38,288 bases of DNA from Lachnospiraceae bacterium UBA1766 (GTDB taxonomy: Bacteria; Bacillota; Clostridia; Lachnospirales; Lachnospiraceae). Shown here in pieces: positions 27,092-34,573 of this stretch; the stretch's first letter is position 1; each line of letters opens with the position of its first letter. The DNA is taken from the NCBI GenBank assembly GCA_002314715.1, contig DCGY01000075.1:1-38288 (forward strand), given 5' to 3'. The translations under genes were made by a program, and so were the position numbers. The notes beneath the pieces are model-generated. The model was not told where the DNA came from, searched no databases, and was given only the letters and a program-made list of their open reading frames with translations.

Positions 27092-27595
27092 ATGATTCGA
27101 TATTGTCCTACCTGCGGGAAAGAAGTACAGATTAAAATTAAGAGCATGAACGATGTCAGGGAAGTCAACTGTCCCATTTGCAAAACCCATTTGACACAGG
27201 AATTTGGGGAGTCAAGGGCGAAGAAGCAATCCACAGAGGCGGAAGAGAAAATCGGCAATATTTTTGCGGGACTGGCAAGAGCCTCCTATTATTTTTTCCT
27301 GCTGTGCGGTGCCTTGGGAATCGTTGCTTATTTTTTTCACTGGGATATTCTGCTGTATATCGATACCATTCTTTGTGTTTTGTTGTTTTTGGCACAGTAT
27401 CAGGAGGATATATTCTTTTACGGATTTGGTGCAGTCTGGATTCTTGTGGGAGGAGCGGTCGGATATCTTTTGTTCCGTACCTGCAGGGGAGTGTGTTTGG
27501 GCATAATGGTAGCCCTGATGGCACGACATTTCTTTCGATATGTGGTGCTTCGTTTGGTGTATTGGATAATCAACCGGATCAGTCGTTTGGGCTAG
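27092..27595 (+). CDS. Zinc-ribbon membrane protein of unknown function
   Basis: A 167-residue protein. An N-terminal zinc ribbon uses Cys5-P-T-Cys8 and Cys27-P-I-Cys30. A hinge of about 30 polar residues leads to three or four membrane segments (about residues 60-150). The start was set at ATG 27092, behind TGAGGAAAA, because it places the zinc ribbon at the N-terminus; upstream in-frame GTG/ATG codons from 27056 lack a site. It lies 75 bases after the GT2 gene and 28 before the YwlG-family gene and is probably co-transcribed. Function is unknown. Confidence 0.75.
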   Translation: MIRYCPTCGKEVQIKIKSMNDVREVNCPICKTHLTQEFGESRAKKQSTEAEEKIGNIFAGLARASYYFFLLCGALGIVAYFFHWDILLYIDTILCVLLFLAQYQEDIFFYGFGAVWILVGGAVGYLLFRTCRGVCLGIMVALMARHFFRYVVLRLVYWIINRISRLG

Positions 27596-27623
27596 TTTTT
27601 TGCGGATATAGGAGGTTTTTAAG

Positions 27624-28169
27624 ATGAGTGAAATTACAATCATTGGGGAAGAGGCTTACAGAGCGGCCAAGGAGCTTTTGGAGGAGGCCAAACTGGAGAA
27701 CGGGCAGATGCTGGTAGTGGGTTGTTCCACCAGTGAAGTGGGAGGAGCCGGAATCGGTACCTTTTCTTCTCCGGAGCTTGCGGAGATGGTATTTGGTGGA
27801 ATTTATCAGGCTACACAGGAAGCCGGTGTGGAGCTGGTGGCTCAGTGCTGTGAGCATTTAAACAGAGCTTTGATTATGGAAAAGGATGTGGCACTTCGAA
27901 ACGGTTATGAGATTGTTTGCGTGGTACCTCAGCCCAAGGCAGGAGGTTCCTTTGCCACAGCGGCGTATAAGGCCTTTGAGGAGCCGGTTGCGGTAGAGCA
28001 TGTAAAGGCTCATGCGGGAATGGACATTGGCGATACCTTAATCGGAATGCATTTAAAAGACGTCGCCGTGCCGGTACGAATCCGTACCTCGCAAATCGGC
28101 GACGCCCATGTAGTTTGTGCTCGTACCAGACCGAAATATATCGGTGGTCAGAGAGCGATTTATGAATAA
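27624..28169 (+). CDS. TIGR01440/UPF0340 family protein (YwlG-like)
   Basis: A 181-residue protein matching the UPF0340 family (B. subtilis YwlG, about 180 residues). Conserved stretches are GCSTSEVGGAGIGTFSS near residues 33-49, CCEHLNRALI near 73-82, VVPQPKAGGSFATAA near 97-111, and AHAGMDIGDTLIGMHLKDVA near 126-145. The biochemical role of the family is not established. The ATG follows AGGAGG at 27611-27616. Its 3' end overlaps the convergent murG stop by 10 bases. Confidence 0.93.
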   Translation: MSEITIIGEEAYRAAKELLEEAKLENGQMLVVGCSTSEVGGAGIGTFSSPELAEMVFGGIYQATQEAGVELVAQCCEHLNRALIMEKDVALRNGYEIVCVVPQPKAGGSFATAAYKAFEEPVAVEHVKAHAGMDIGDTLIGMHLKDVAVPVRIRTSQIGDAHVVCARTRPKYIGGQRAIYE

Positions 28170-29221
28170 TCCTGAATGAGTTTCATAATGGTGGGAATGG
28201 GGTCTGTCTGACCGCTTCCTACCATTTTTTCTTCGTAGATTTCTCGATCGGTATACAGTTCGTTAACCTTTTCTACCAGCAATTCTGTAGTCAAATCATC
28301 TTCATCAATCACAATGGAAAAGCCCTGATCCTGGAAGGATTTGGCATTTAGCAGCTGATCTCCGCGACTCACGGAAGCAGGGAGCGGAATCAGGATGTTT
28401 GGCTTATGCAGAGTCAGTAATTCACAAATGGCATTGGCACCGGCTCTGGAAATTACCAAATCCGACATGGCGAACAAATCCTTCAATTCGGATTTGATAT
28501 ATTCAAACTGTACATAGCCGGGAGTGTTCAGCAAAAGATTATCTTTTTTATCTTTTCCCGTTAAATGAACTACCTGGAAGCGGTCCAAAAGCTTGGGCAG
28601 AGCACTTCGAACGGCTTTGTTTACATTGGCAGAGCCAAGGCTTCCACCGATGACCATGATGACCGGTTTGCTGTCATCAAAGCCGCACATTTTCAGGCCG
28701 GCTTCCTTATTGCCTTGAGAAAGCTCCCGACGTACGGGAGAACCGGTGAGAATTGCTTTGTCCTTTGGAAGACCCTGAAGAGTCTCCGGGAAATTACAGC
28801 AGATCTTCTTGGCTACCGGGATACAAAGCTTGTTGGCCAAACCGGGAGTCATATCGGATTCATGAATGATGCAGGGAATCTTTAAGGAGGCGGCAGCTCT
28901 GACGACGGGGACACTGACAAATCCACCCTTAGAGAAGACTACATCGGGCTGGATTTTTTTCAGAGCATTTCTGGCCTCTGCAAAACCTTTGATAACGCGG
29001 AAGGGATCGGTGAGGTTTTTTACATCCAGATAGCGACGAAGCTTTCCGGTGGAAATACCTACATAAGGGATGTCGAAATCCGCAATTAATTTTTTTTCGA
29101 TACCTTCGTAGGAGCCGATGTACGAAATTTCATATCCGGCCTCCTGCAGGGAAGGAATCAGTGCGATGTTTGGTGTAACATGACCGGCAGTTCCGCCACC
29201 GGTTAATACGATTTTCTTCAT
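28160..29221 (-). CDS. murG: UDP-GlcNAc--lipid I GlcNAc transferase MurG
   Basis: A 353-residue GT28 enzyme that converts lipid I to lipid II on the inner face of the membrane, the last intracellular step of peptidoglycan precursor synthesis. Diagnostic segments are the N-terminal GGGTAGHVTPNIAL (residues 8-21, with the GGTxGH donor loop), FSKGGFVSVPVVRAA, CIIHESDMTPGLANK, VIGGSLGSANVN and the C-terminal DLVISRAGANAICELL. Length is normal. The gene stands outside a dcw cluster, 22 bases after the TSCPD-domain gene and with only an AAGAAGG site nine bases from the ATG, so it is probably read from the promoter at 29526-29554. Confidence 0.97.
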   Translation of the reverse strand: MKKIVLTGGGTAGHVTPNIALIPSLQEAGYEISYIGSYEGIEKKLIADFDIPYVGISTGKLRRYLDVKNLTDPFRVIKGFAEARNALKKIQPDVVFSKGGFVSVPVVRAAASLKIPCIIHESDMTPGLANKLCIPVAKKICCNFPETLQGLPKDKAILTGSPVRRELSQGNKEAGLKMCGFDDSKPVIMVIGGSLGSANVNKAVRSALPKLLDRFQVVHLTGKDKKDNLLLNTPGYVQFEYIKSELKDLFAMSDLVISRAGANAICELLTLHKPNILIPLPASVSRGDQLLNAKSFQDQGFSIVIDEDDLTTELLVEKVNELYTDREIYEEKMVGSGQTDPIPTIMKLIQDYS

Positions 29222-29243
29222 ATGAAAAGCCTTCTTTTTCGGT

Positions 29244-29492
29244 TTATTGATTGGCTAAAATCTGCTCCAAAGCACGAGCCAGCTGGTCGGGACAGGATGT
29301 TCCGCGGAAATTGCAATTGATTCCTTTCAGACGGGCAATTGCTTCGGCGGCGGGCATTCCCTTTACCAAAGCCGCAACGCCCTGGGTATTTCCGTTGCAA
29401 CCACCCTGGAACTGAACGGACTGAATAATGCCGTCTGCCACATCAATATGGATTGCGGTGGAACAGGTTCCGGAAGTTTTATATGTATACAT
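29244..29492 (-). CDS. TIGR03905-type TSCPD domain protein
   Basis: An 82-residue TSCPD domain protein. The full pattern is present: an N-terminal TSGTCSTAI, a central VQFQGGCNGNTQGVAALVKG, a CNF motif, and the T-S-C-P-D element at residues about 68-72. The domain is also found at the end of some ribonucleotide reductases and was named for this motif; the single-domain TIGR03905 proteins are of unknown function, and the cysteines suggest metal or Fe-S binding. The ATG follows AAAGGAG. It precedes murG by 22 bases. Confidence 0.93.
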   Translation of the reverse strand: MYTYKTSGTCSTAIHIDVADGIIQSVQFQGGCNGNTQGVAALVKGMPAAEAIARLKGINCNFRGTSCPDQLARALEQILANQ

Positions 29493-29525
29493 ACGCTTAT
29501 CTCCTTTGTGATTTATTTCTATGAC

Positions 29526-29554
29526 AGTATAGCAGATTTTGCGAAAAATCGCAA
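29526..29554 (-). promoter_or_regulatory. Promoter of the TSCPD-murG pair with a palindrome over the -35 box
   Basis: On the minus strand TTGCGA, a 17-base spacer and TATACT form a good sigma-A promoter about 34 bases before the TSCPD gene. The -35 box is one arm of an inverted repeat, TTGCGA-TTTT-TCGCAA, with weaker outer arms (AGATT...AATCT). This placement could be an operator. Confidence 0.7.
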
Positions 29555-29704
29555 TCTGTCCCTTGGAAAAGGTTCGTGAAAAACTCTCGAAAAGAATCGT
29601 AGCGGATAGAAGAAACCGTCTTTGTGTAGGAATTTGACGATGTGTTTTCCTATAATTCTCTCTTTTACAGGACTATAATCAGACTTAGAAAAGGAGGGAA
29701 AGCT

Positions 29705-30361
29705 ATGTTGAATGCTTTTTGGAAACATCCCAGGATTTGTGTCTTATTATTGGCTTTCCTGGGGATTAGTTTTCTGTTAAGGGTATTTTTGGGGGCTGTT
29801 TTAGGTGTATTGATTCGAGAAACCGAGAATATGGCTTCTACAAAAAATCGTGTGCTTCGTCAGTGTAAATCCAAATTTGCCAATTGTTTCGCGCTAAACG
29901 GTGGGGTGAAAAATGTATCGGTTTTTGTGGAAAAATTTGTGGAGAGGTTACATTTCGGACCTTTTTCGGTAGAAGGTCTCTACCACTTCAGCGGTCAGTC
30001 CATGCTCCTGGGGATTACATTGGCAGGGGTTGGAATATGTGTGACATTGGCAGAGGGAGACCCACTGCCGGAGATTCTACCATATTTTATGGTGGTGTTC
30101 GGAAGTTTATACCTGTTTTTTGCATTGTCTTCTGCCATTGATTTGGCGGGAAGAAAGCGTATTTTGAAAATTCAACTGGTGGACTATTTGGAGAATCATT
30201 TTTCCGGTCATCTAAAGCAGTCCAAAGAGGACCTGGAACGAATTGCTCCCCCGCGCAAGACGGTGGAACTGATGCCCATTCACGATCGGGAGAAAAAGAC
30301 GGAATCAGTGCAGGTTACGGAGGAGGAATTGGAGGCACTTCTCAAGGAGTTTTTGGCCTGA
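29705..30361 (+). CDS. Membrane protein of unknown function with acidic C-terminal tail
   Basis: A 218-residue protein that I do not recognise. Hydrophobic segments lie near residues 11-35, 100-115 and 124-145; a basic C-terminal part (KRILKIQLVDYLENHF) ends in a Glu-rich helix, VTEEELEALLKEFLA, that could bind a partner. The ATG at 29705 follows AAGGAGGG at 29692-29699; the in-frame upstream codon at 29642 lacks such a site and lies within the likely promoter region, where two TATAAT hexamers (29651-29656, 29674-29679) are present without clear -35 boxes. It is followed by its own promoter-hairpin region, so it is probably monocistronic. Confidence 0.75.
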   Translation: MLNAFWKHPRICVLLLAFLGISFLLRVFLGAVLGVLIRETENMASTKNRVLRQCKSKFANCFALNGGVKNVSVFVEKFVERLHFGPFSVEGLYHFSGQSMLLGITLAGVGICVTLAEGDPLPEILPYFMVVFGSLYLFFALSSAIDLAGRKRILKIQLVDYLENHFSGHLKQSKEDLERIAPPRKTVELMPIHDREKKTESVQVTEEELEALLKEFLA

Positions 30362-30377
30362 GAATTTTAGAAATCTC

Positions 30378-30406
30378 TTGAATTTCCTAGGGTTCTTTGC
30401 TAAACT
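30378..30406 (+). promoter_or_regulatory. Promoter upstream of the D-2-hydroxyacid dehydrogenase gene
   Basis: TTGAAT at 30378-30383, a 17-base spacer ending in TGC, and TAAACT at 30401-30406 form a promoter with an extended -10 element. It starts a leader of about 115 bases before the ATG at 30528. Confidence 0.6.
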
Positions 30407-30445
30407 GAAGAGGAAATTTATATCGGTGACAGCGAAGTCAGTTGA

Positions 30446-30493
30446 TTGCCTGCCCTCGGTTTCGGGGACAGGCAAATAATTTTCTTATTGTTT
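30446..30493 (+). terminator. Terminator-like hairpin in the leader of the dehydrogenase gene
   Basis: TTGCCTG at 30446-30452 pairs with CAGGCAA at 30469-30475, with inner CCC/GGG pairing, and T-rich sequence follows. Because a promoter lies upstream at 30378-30406 and the gene starts at 30528, it may be a leader attenuator, the terminator of a small RNA, or simply the end of the preceding gene. Confidence 0.6.
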
Positions 30494-30527
30494 TCTTACA
30501 CACCGGTTATAGAATGTGAGAGTGCTT

Positions 30528-31490
30528 ATGAAAATCGTTTTGTTGGAGAGAAACAGTGCCGGTGTGGATATTTCGGTAGACTGTTTTCAGGATTTTGGAG
30601 AAGTGATTTCTTATGCCAATACGGTGGGAATCGATCAGGTTGCAGAGCGTATTGCGGATGCAGACATTATTGTTTGCAATAAATCCCCCATGTGCGAAGA
30701 GAGCCTGAAGGATGCACCCAAGGTGAAACTGATATGTGAATTGGCTACCGGTTTTGATAACTGCGATCTGGCATATTGCAAGTCCAGAGGAATTCAGGTG
30801 CGCAATGTGGTGGATTATTCTACCGGCATGGTGGCTCAGCATACCATTGCCCTGGCGCTGGCTTTATCCCAAAAGCTTCCTCATTACGATGCTTATGTAA
30901 AATCCGGCGCTTACAGTGCCCAGGACCGTTTTTCCAATTTTGACATTCCCTTCTATGAATTGGAGGGTAAGACCTGGGGAATCGTGGGCATGGGAAATAT
31001 CGGAAAGCGAGTGGCGAAGCTGGCAACAGCATTTGGCTGCAAGGTGATTTTCCATTCTGTCACAGGGAAGAGTACCTGTACCGATTATCCCAATGTAAGC
31101 AAAGAGCAGCTGCTTTCAGAAAGCGACATTCTTTCTTTGCATTGTCCTCTCAGCGATTTATCCAGAAACTTTATTGATAGGGATGCCTTAAGGAAGATGA
31201 AAAAGAGCGCGATTCTGATCAATGTTGCCAGAGGACCTGTGGTTAATAATCCGGATCTCTATGATGCATTGATGGCAGAGGAGATTCAGGCAGCAGGCTT
31301 GGATGTATTGGAGAGAGAGCCTTTGGAGGAGAGCAATCCTTTGAGCAAAATCAAGGACAGCAATCGCCTGATTATTACTCCCCACCTGGCCTGGGCCAGT
31401 GTAGAAGCCCGCACCAGATGCGTCAAGGGAGTTTATGATAATATCCAGGCTTTCCTTCGGGGAGAAAACAGAAACGTAGTAAATCCATAA
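30528..31490 (+). CDS. NAD-dependent D-2-hydroxyacid dehydrogenase
   Basis: A 320-residue enzyme of the D-isomer 2-hydroxyacid dehydrogenase family, similar in style to hydroxypyruvate reductase/glycerate dehydrogenase. The Rossmann motif G154-M-G-N-I-G159 is preceded by KTWGIV; catalytic residues are Arg235 (NVARGPVV), Glu264 (LEREPLEE) and His286 (ITPHLAWAS). It reduces a 2-oxoacid with NAD(P)H or does the reverse; the exact substrate cannot be read. The start is ATG 30528, with GTGAG at 30516-30520 seven bases upstream; a GTG start at 30516 would include that ribosome-binding site. A promoter and hairpin lie in its leader. Confidence 0.93.
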   Translation: MKIVLLERNSAGVDISVDCFQDFGEVISYANTVGIDQVAERIADADIIVCNKSPMCEESLKDAPKVKLICELATGFDNCDLAYCKSRGIQVRNVVDYSTGMVAQHTIALALALSQKLPHYDAYVKSGAYSAQDRFSNFDIPFYELEGKTWGIVGMGNIGKRVAKLATAFGCKVIFHSVTGKSTCTDYPNVSKEQLLSESDILSLHCPLSDLSRNFIDRDALRKMKKSAILINVARGPVVNNPDLYDALMAEEIQAAGLDVLEREPLEESNPLSKIKDSNRLIITPHLAWASVEARTRCVKGVYDNIQAFLRGENRNVVNP

Positions 31491-31524
31491 ATTTATGAAT
31501 ACAGAAGAAAAGTGAGGTTTTAAA

Positions 31525-31935
31525 ATGAATTCCAGATGGGGTGACGAAGTAGACGAGGAATTGCTTAAAAGAGAGCGTGTGCATGCCAGCGTAATGAGTA
31601 CTGTCAATTTTATCAGTATGCACAGAATGCTTCAGAAATTTGACGAAGAAGTGGGAGAGGTGGACGAACATTATCCCAAGGACGAGATTAACAAAATGTG
31701 GATGGGATGTCTCGGTGTGATGTTTGTACTGATGCTGTTTACATACAATGCGATTATGATTGCCACATTGCCCTTCCTATTTTTTTATTTCTTCCAGTTG
31801 TTCGGTATCTATAAGACATTAAAGCGTTTCCAGTACGATACCAAGACCTATTGGCTAAAAACCATTGTGCTTTTGGTAGTGCTTCTGGCAGCCAGCTTTT
31901 TGCTTCGAAAGGTGTTATTTACCTACGTATTTTAA
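31525..31935 (+). CDS. Small membrane protein of unknown function
   Basis: A 136-residue protein. An acidic N-terminal region of about 62 residues (EVDEELLKRE, FDEEVGEVDEHYPKDE) is followed by two close membrane segments (residues about 64-95) and a third (about 112-130). I do not recognise the family. The ATG follows GTGAGG at 31512-31517 by seven bases and lies 34 bases after the dehydrogenase gene, and the GtrA gene follows after 42 bases; the three are likely one transcript. Confidence 0.75.
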   Translation: MNSRWGDEVDEELLKRERVHASVMSTVNFISMHRMLQKFDEEVGEVDEHYPKDEINKMWMGCLGVMFVLMLFTYNAIMIATLPFLFFYFFQLFGIYKTLKRFQYDTKTYWLKTIVLLVVLLAASFLLRKVLFTYVF

Positions 31936-31977
31936 CGAAAGGCAGCCTTTTTGTGGACAGAAAAGGTGAGAGTTCTT

Positions 31978-32484
31978 ATGAAGAAGATAAAAGAATTGTA
32001 TAATAAGTATCAGGAAATCATTATTTACCTGATTGTTGGTGTAATGACCACCATTGTCTCCTGGACAGCCTGCGCTGTAGCAAAGATATTTTTGGATTCC
32101 AACAATGATTTTCAGAATTTCCTCATTAACACCATAGGCTGGGTAGCCGGTGTTTGCTTTGCTTATCCCTTAAATCGTGTGTGGGTATTTAAGAGCACCA
32201 ATAAAAATATTGCCAAAGAGTTTTTCGGATTCTGTGCCTCCCGTATTTCCACCTGGGTGCTGGATTTGGTTGTTATGTGGCTTTTCGTAAATGTTTGTAC
32301 TTTCAAAGCACCCATTCATGCGGTCATGAGCTGGTTTACCACTCCTGCAGAAGGTGCAGCATTGGACAATCTGAATTATTGGTTTGTAAAGATTTGTATC
32401 TCATCCGTACTGGTTACGATTTTAAATTATGTATTCAGTAAACTTTTGATTTTCGGTAAAAAGAAAAACGAAACAAAAGAATAA
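31978..32484 (+). CDS. GtrA family membrane protein
   Basis: A 168-residue GtrA-family protein with four membrane segments. IIIYLIVGVMTTIVSW near the N-terminus, FAYPLNRVWVFKS near the middle and YVFSKLLIFGKKK at the end are typical. GtrA proteins are thought to flip or help transfer polyprenyl-linked sugars for glycan modification; in many Firmicutes they go with cell-wall glycosylation. The ATG 31978 follows GGTGAG at 31965-31970 by seven bases; an in-frame start at 31951 would add nine residues without a site. No glycosyltransferase is directly adjacent. Confidence 0.9.
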   Translation: MKKIKELYNKYQEIIIYLIVGVMTTIVSWTACAVAKIFLDSNNDFQNFLINTIGWVAGVCFAYPLNRVWVFKSTNKNIAKEFFGFCASRISTWVLDLVVMWLFVNVCTFKAPIHAVMSWFTTPAEGAALDNLNYWFVKICISSVLVTILNYVFSKLLIFGKKKNETKE

Positions 32485-32503
32485 GCAGGGAGGTTTACAA
32501 GTA

Positions 32504-32761
32504 ATGTTTGATTTCCTGAAGAAACCCAAGAAGAACAGAGATTTGGAAGCGCTGATGGAACGAATTGAATCCAATATGGCCAACAATTACAAGGATGCGG
32601 CACAGGAATATCTCAAGGAATTTGAGGAGAAACTTGTAGAATTAAAAGAGACCGGTTCCTTAAAAGAGGACCAGGTTAAGATGTATGGGGACCGTTTGTA
32701 TTCTTACAAAAGTCGTTTAAAGGGCTTCACCCATAAGGATCAGAAGCCCTTTTGGACTTAA
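32504..32761 (+). CDS. Small charged helical protein, unknown
   Basis: An 85-residue protein rich in Lys and Glu with an almost continuous helical pattern from residue 12 to 75, likely a helical hairpin or coiled coil. It starts MFDFLKKPKK, a pattern seen in small uncharacterised clostridial proteins. The ATG follows GGGAGG. It ends the rightward run at a hairpin covering its last codons. Function is unknown. Confidence 0.75.
   Translation: MFDFLKKPKKNRDLEALMERIESNMANNYKDAAQEYLKEFEEKLVELKETGSLKEDQVKMYGDRLYSYKSRLKGFTHKDQKPFWT
32719..32753. terminator. Hairpin between converging genes, possible bidirectional terminator
   Basis: A perfect 10-base stem, AAAGGGCTTC at 32719-32728 with GAAGCCCTTT at 32743-32752, loop of 14 bases. 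TTTT follows on the plus strand and TTT on the minus strand. It lies at the end of the small helical protein gene, three bases before the stop of the convergent DUF3237 gene. Confidence 0.65.
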
Positions 32762-32764
32762 TTT

Positions 32765-33157
32765 TTATTTGTTGTCGCGAAAGATTCTGACACAAATGCG
32801 ATTCTCGGGTTCTACGGTTACCGTAGAGCGAAGGGGAATCTCCTGCAGAAAGGACAGAGCCTCACTGTCTGTGAGAATGGTAGGATGTAAATCCTCCAAA
32901 GAGGCACCGAAATTTTCTACAAAAACCTTACAGCTCCTGCCGGTATGATCCACGCCCTCCAGCATATAACGTGCGGAAAGGGTGCCCTTACCGTCGGGAG
33001 TATATTTTTGCGTATCGACACACTGGCCGATGGTATGTCCGGTAAAGTATTCCCCCTCGGCAGTGCCCTCAAAGCCAATCATCACAATTGCGCCCTTACT
33101 GCTTCCTACCTGATTGGCGGGAAATAAATTTAAGTGCAGGGTAATCAGGCATTCCAT
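32765..33157 (-). CDS. DUF3237 family protein
   Basis: A 130-residue protein fitting the DUF3237 beta-barrel family. The pattern G-x-L-S-A-R-Y-M-L-E-G-V-D-x-x-G near residues 58-73 and VFVENFGA near 79-86 is characteristic. The biochemical role of the family is not known. The ATG lies 16 bases after mtnN and follows GGAGG, so it is probably the third gene of the luxS-mtnN operon. Confidence 0.8.
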   Translation of the reverse strand: MECLITLHLNLFPANQVGSSKGAIVMIGFEGTAEGEYFTGHTIGQCVDTQKYTPDGKGTLSARYMLEGVDHTGRSCKVFVENFGASLEDLHPTILTDSEALSFLQEIPLRSTVTVEPENRICVRIFRDNK

Positions 33158-33173
33158 TTTATACCCTCCGAAA

Positions 33174-33872
33174 TTAGATTTTTTCTACCATGTCCATTAA
33201 CAGCTTTGCACAGTGCTTTGCGGCAGCCTTTTCAAAGGAAGGATAATCCATGGTAGCACTGTCATCTGCTTTGTCGGAGATTGCACGAATAATGACAAAG
33301 GGAATTTGATTTAAATAAGAACCGTGAGCGATGGAAGCACCTTCCATTTCCGCACAGTCGCCCTGAAACAAATGAATCAGTTTGTCTTTGATCTCCTTGC
33401 CTGCGATAAACTGGTCTCCGCTGACGACACGTCCCATCAGAACGTGAATGTCTGGGTTGACTTTTTCACAGGAGTCTTTTGCCAGTCGGCAAAGGCGTTC
33501 ATCTGCCGGGAAGACAGAGCAATCCATCTGGGGTACCACACCCGGAGCATAGCCCAGAGGGGAAACATCCATATCGTGGTGCAGGGCGTCCTTTGAAATC
33601 AGGATATCGCCGATATCCAGTCCTGCATTTAGGGATCCTGCCACACCGGTGTTGATGATATGGGTTACCTGAAAGGCATCGGCCAAAATCTGAACACACA
33701 AGGCTGCATTTACTTTACCGATACCACATCGAACGATTACTACAGGTGTTGCATTCAAGGTTCCTTCAAAAAATTCCATGCCGGCTTTTTTGATAATCTG
33801 CGTTACCTGCATATTTGCTTTTAATTCTTCTACTTCGAGCTCCATGGCTCCGATAATACCAATTTTTTTCAT
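33174..33872 (-). CDS. mtnN: 5'-methylthioadenosine/S-adenosylhomocysteine nucleosidase
   Basis: A 232-residue MtnN/Pfs enzyme. It removes adenine from S-adenosylhomocysteine and methylthioadenosine. The N-terminus MKKIGIIGAMELEVE, RCGIGKVNAA near 54-63, INTGVAGSLN, VSGDQFI, MEGASIAH (catalytic Glu region) and ISDKADDSA (catalytic Asp near residue 205) are all typical. The start at 33872 (MKKIGIIGAM) gives the family N-terminus; an ATG at 33887 would add five residues and has AGGAA close by, so it cannot be excluded. The gene is 35 bases after luxS, whose enzyme uses its product S-ribosylhomocysteine. Confidence 0.96.
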   Translation of the reverse strand: MKKIGIIGAMELEVEELKANMQVTQIIKKAGMEFFEGTLNATPVVIVRCGIGKVNAALCVQILADAFQVTHIINTGVAGSLNAGLDIGDILISKDALHHDMDVSPLGYAPGVVPQMDCSVFPADERLCRLAKDSCEKVNPDIHVLMGRVVSGDQFIAGKEIKDKLIHLFQGDCAEMEGASIAHGSYLNQIPFVIIRAISDKADDSATMDYPSFEKAAAKHCAKLLMDMVEKI

Positions 33873-33907
33873 TTTCGATTCTCTCATTTCCTGTATTTTT
33901 GAAGGGG

Positions 33908-34387
33908 CTACTGAGGATATACCAGACGGTCCTCGGTGATATGATAGAGCACCTGCTCCAAATAGCGCTTTGCCAGATAATTGGCCATTCCCAAATTCAT
34001 ATCCAGATAGTTACCGCAATCCTTGGGAGAGGCGCCGGGAACTTCATCCTTGTAATCACGTATAAATTCATACATTTCGATCATCAGGGGAACAATATCC
34101 CTGGACTCCAAATCGCCTGCAAGAAGCAGATAGAAACCGGTACGGCAGCCCATGGGTCCAAAGTAAACGGTTTTGTCCTTGTAGTCCTTGTGATTTCGAA
34201 GAAAAGTTGCGGCCAGGTGCTCAATCGTATGCACCTCTGCTGTATTCATAACCGGCTCCTCATTGGGGCTTGTCATGCGCAAATCAAATGTGGTAATAAC
34301 TTCTGCTCCGATATGATCCTTTCGGGATACATAGATTCCGGGCTGAAGCTTTATATGGTCGATGGTAAAGCTGGCAATTTTTTCCAT
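33908..34387 (-). CDS. luxS: S-ribosylhomocysteine lyase LuxS
   Basis: A 159-residue LuxS. It cleaves S-ribosylhomocysteine to homocysteine and DPD, the precursor of autoinducer 2. The metal ligands His53 and His57 (HTIEH) and Cys124 (DCGNY) are present, as is the catalytic Cys81 in GCRTGFY, so it should be active. Length is normal (about 155-160). It heads a leftward run with mtnN and DUF3237. The start ATG 34387 lies after AAGAAGGG about ten bases upstream. A -10 like TATACT occurs about 45 bases before the start on the minus strand, with a poor -35. Confidence 0.97.
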   Translation of the reverse strand: MEKIASFTIDHIKLQPGIYVSRKDHIGAEVITTFDLRMTSPNEEPVMNTAEVHTIEHLAATFLRNHKDYKDKTVYFGPMGCRTGFYLLLAGDLESRDIVPLMIEMYEFIRDYKDEVPGASPKDCGNYLDMNLGMANYLAKRYLEQVLYHITEDRLVYPQ

Positions 34388-34470
34388 TCTTTTTGTCCCT
34401 TCTTTTCTATAGTTATAAAAATGTTTCCATAATAGTATACACCAAAACGGAAATGTTGAAAATAGCCTGT

Positions 34471-34499
34471 TTGACTGTACCGACAGTTGACGTTATAGC
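34471..34499 (+). promoter_or_regulatory. Candidate promoter of the rhomboid gene
   Basis: TTGACT at 34471-34476, a 17-base spacer and TATAGC at 34494-34499. A second option overlaps it: TTGACG at 34487-34492, 18 bases, TACATT. The leader would be roughly 50-70 bases. The 186-base gap also serves luxS in the other direction. Confidence 0.45.
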
Positions 34500-34573
34500 C
34501 GATTCGGTGGTACATTTAACGTAGGTGTATTTTAACCTGATAAAGACGTGAAGAGAAATATGGGAGAGGATAC

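Noticed and set aside
27178..27643. Several open frames on both strands over the zinc-ribbon gene
   Set aside because: Only the frame starting at 27092 has a ribosome-binding site, a CxxC...CxxC zinc ribbon and clean membrane segments.
29634..29656. TTGACG followed by TATAAT upstream of the 29705 gene
   Set aside because: The spacer is only 11 bases, too short for a sigma-A promoter; only the separate TATAAT hexamers are noted.
33899..34432. Open frame of 177 codons on the plus strand
   Set aside because: It is antisense to luxS, which has all metal ligands and normal length; the translation shows no family pattern.
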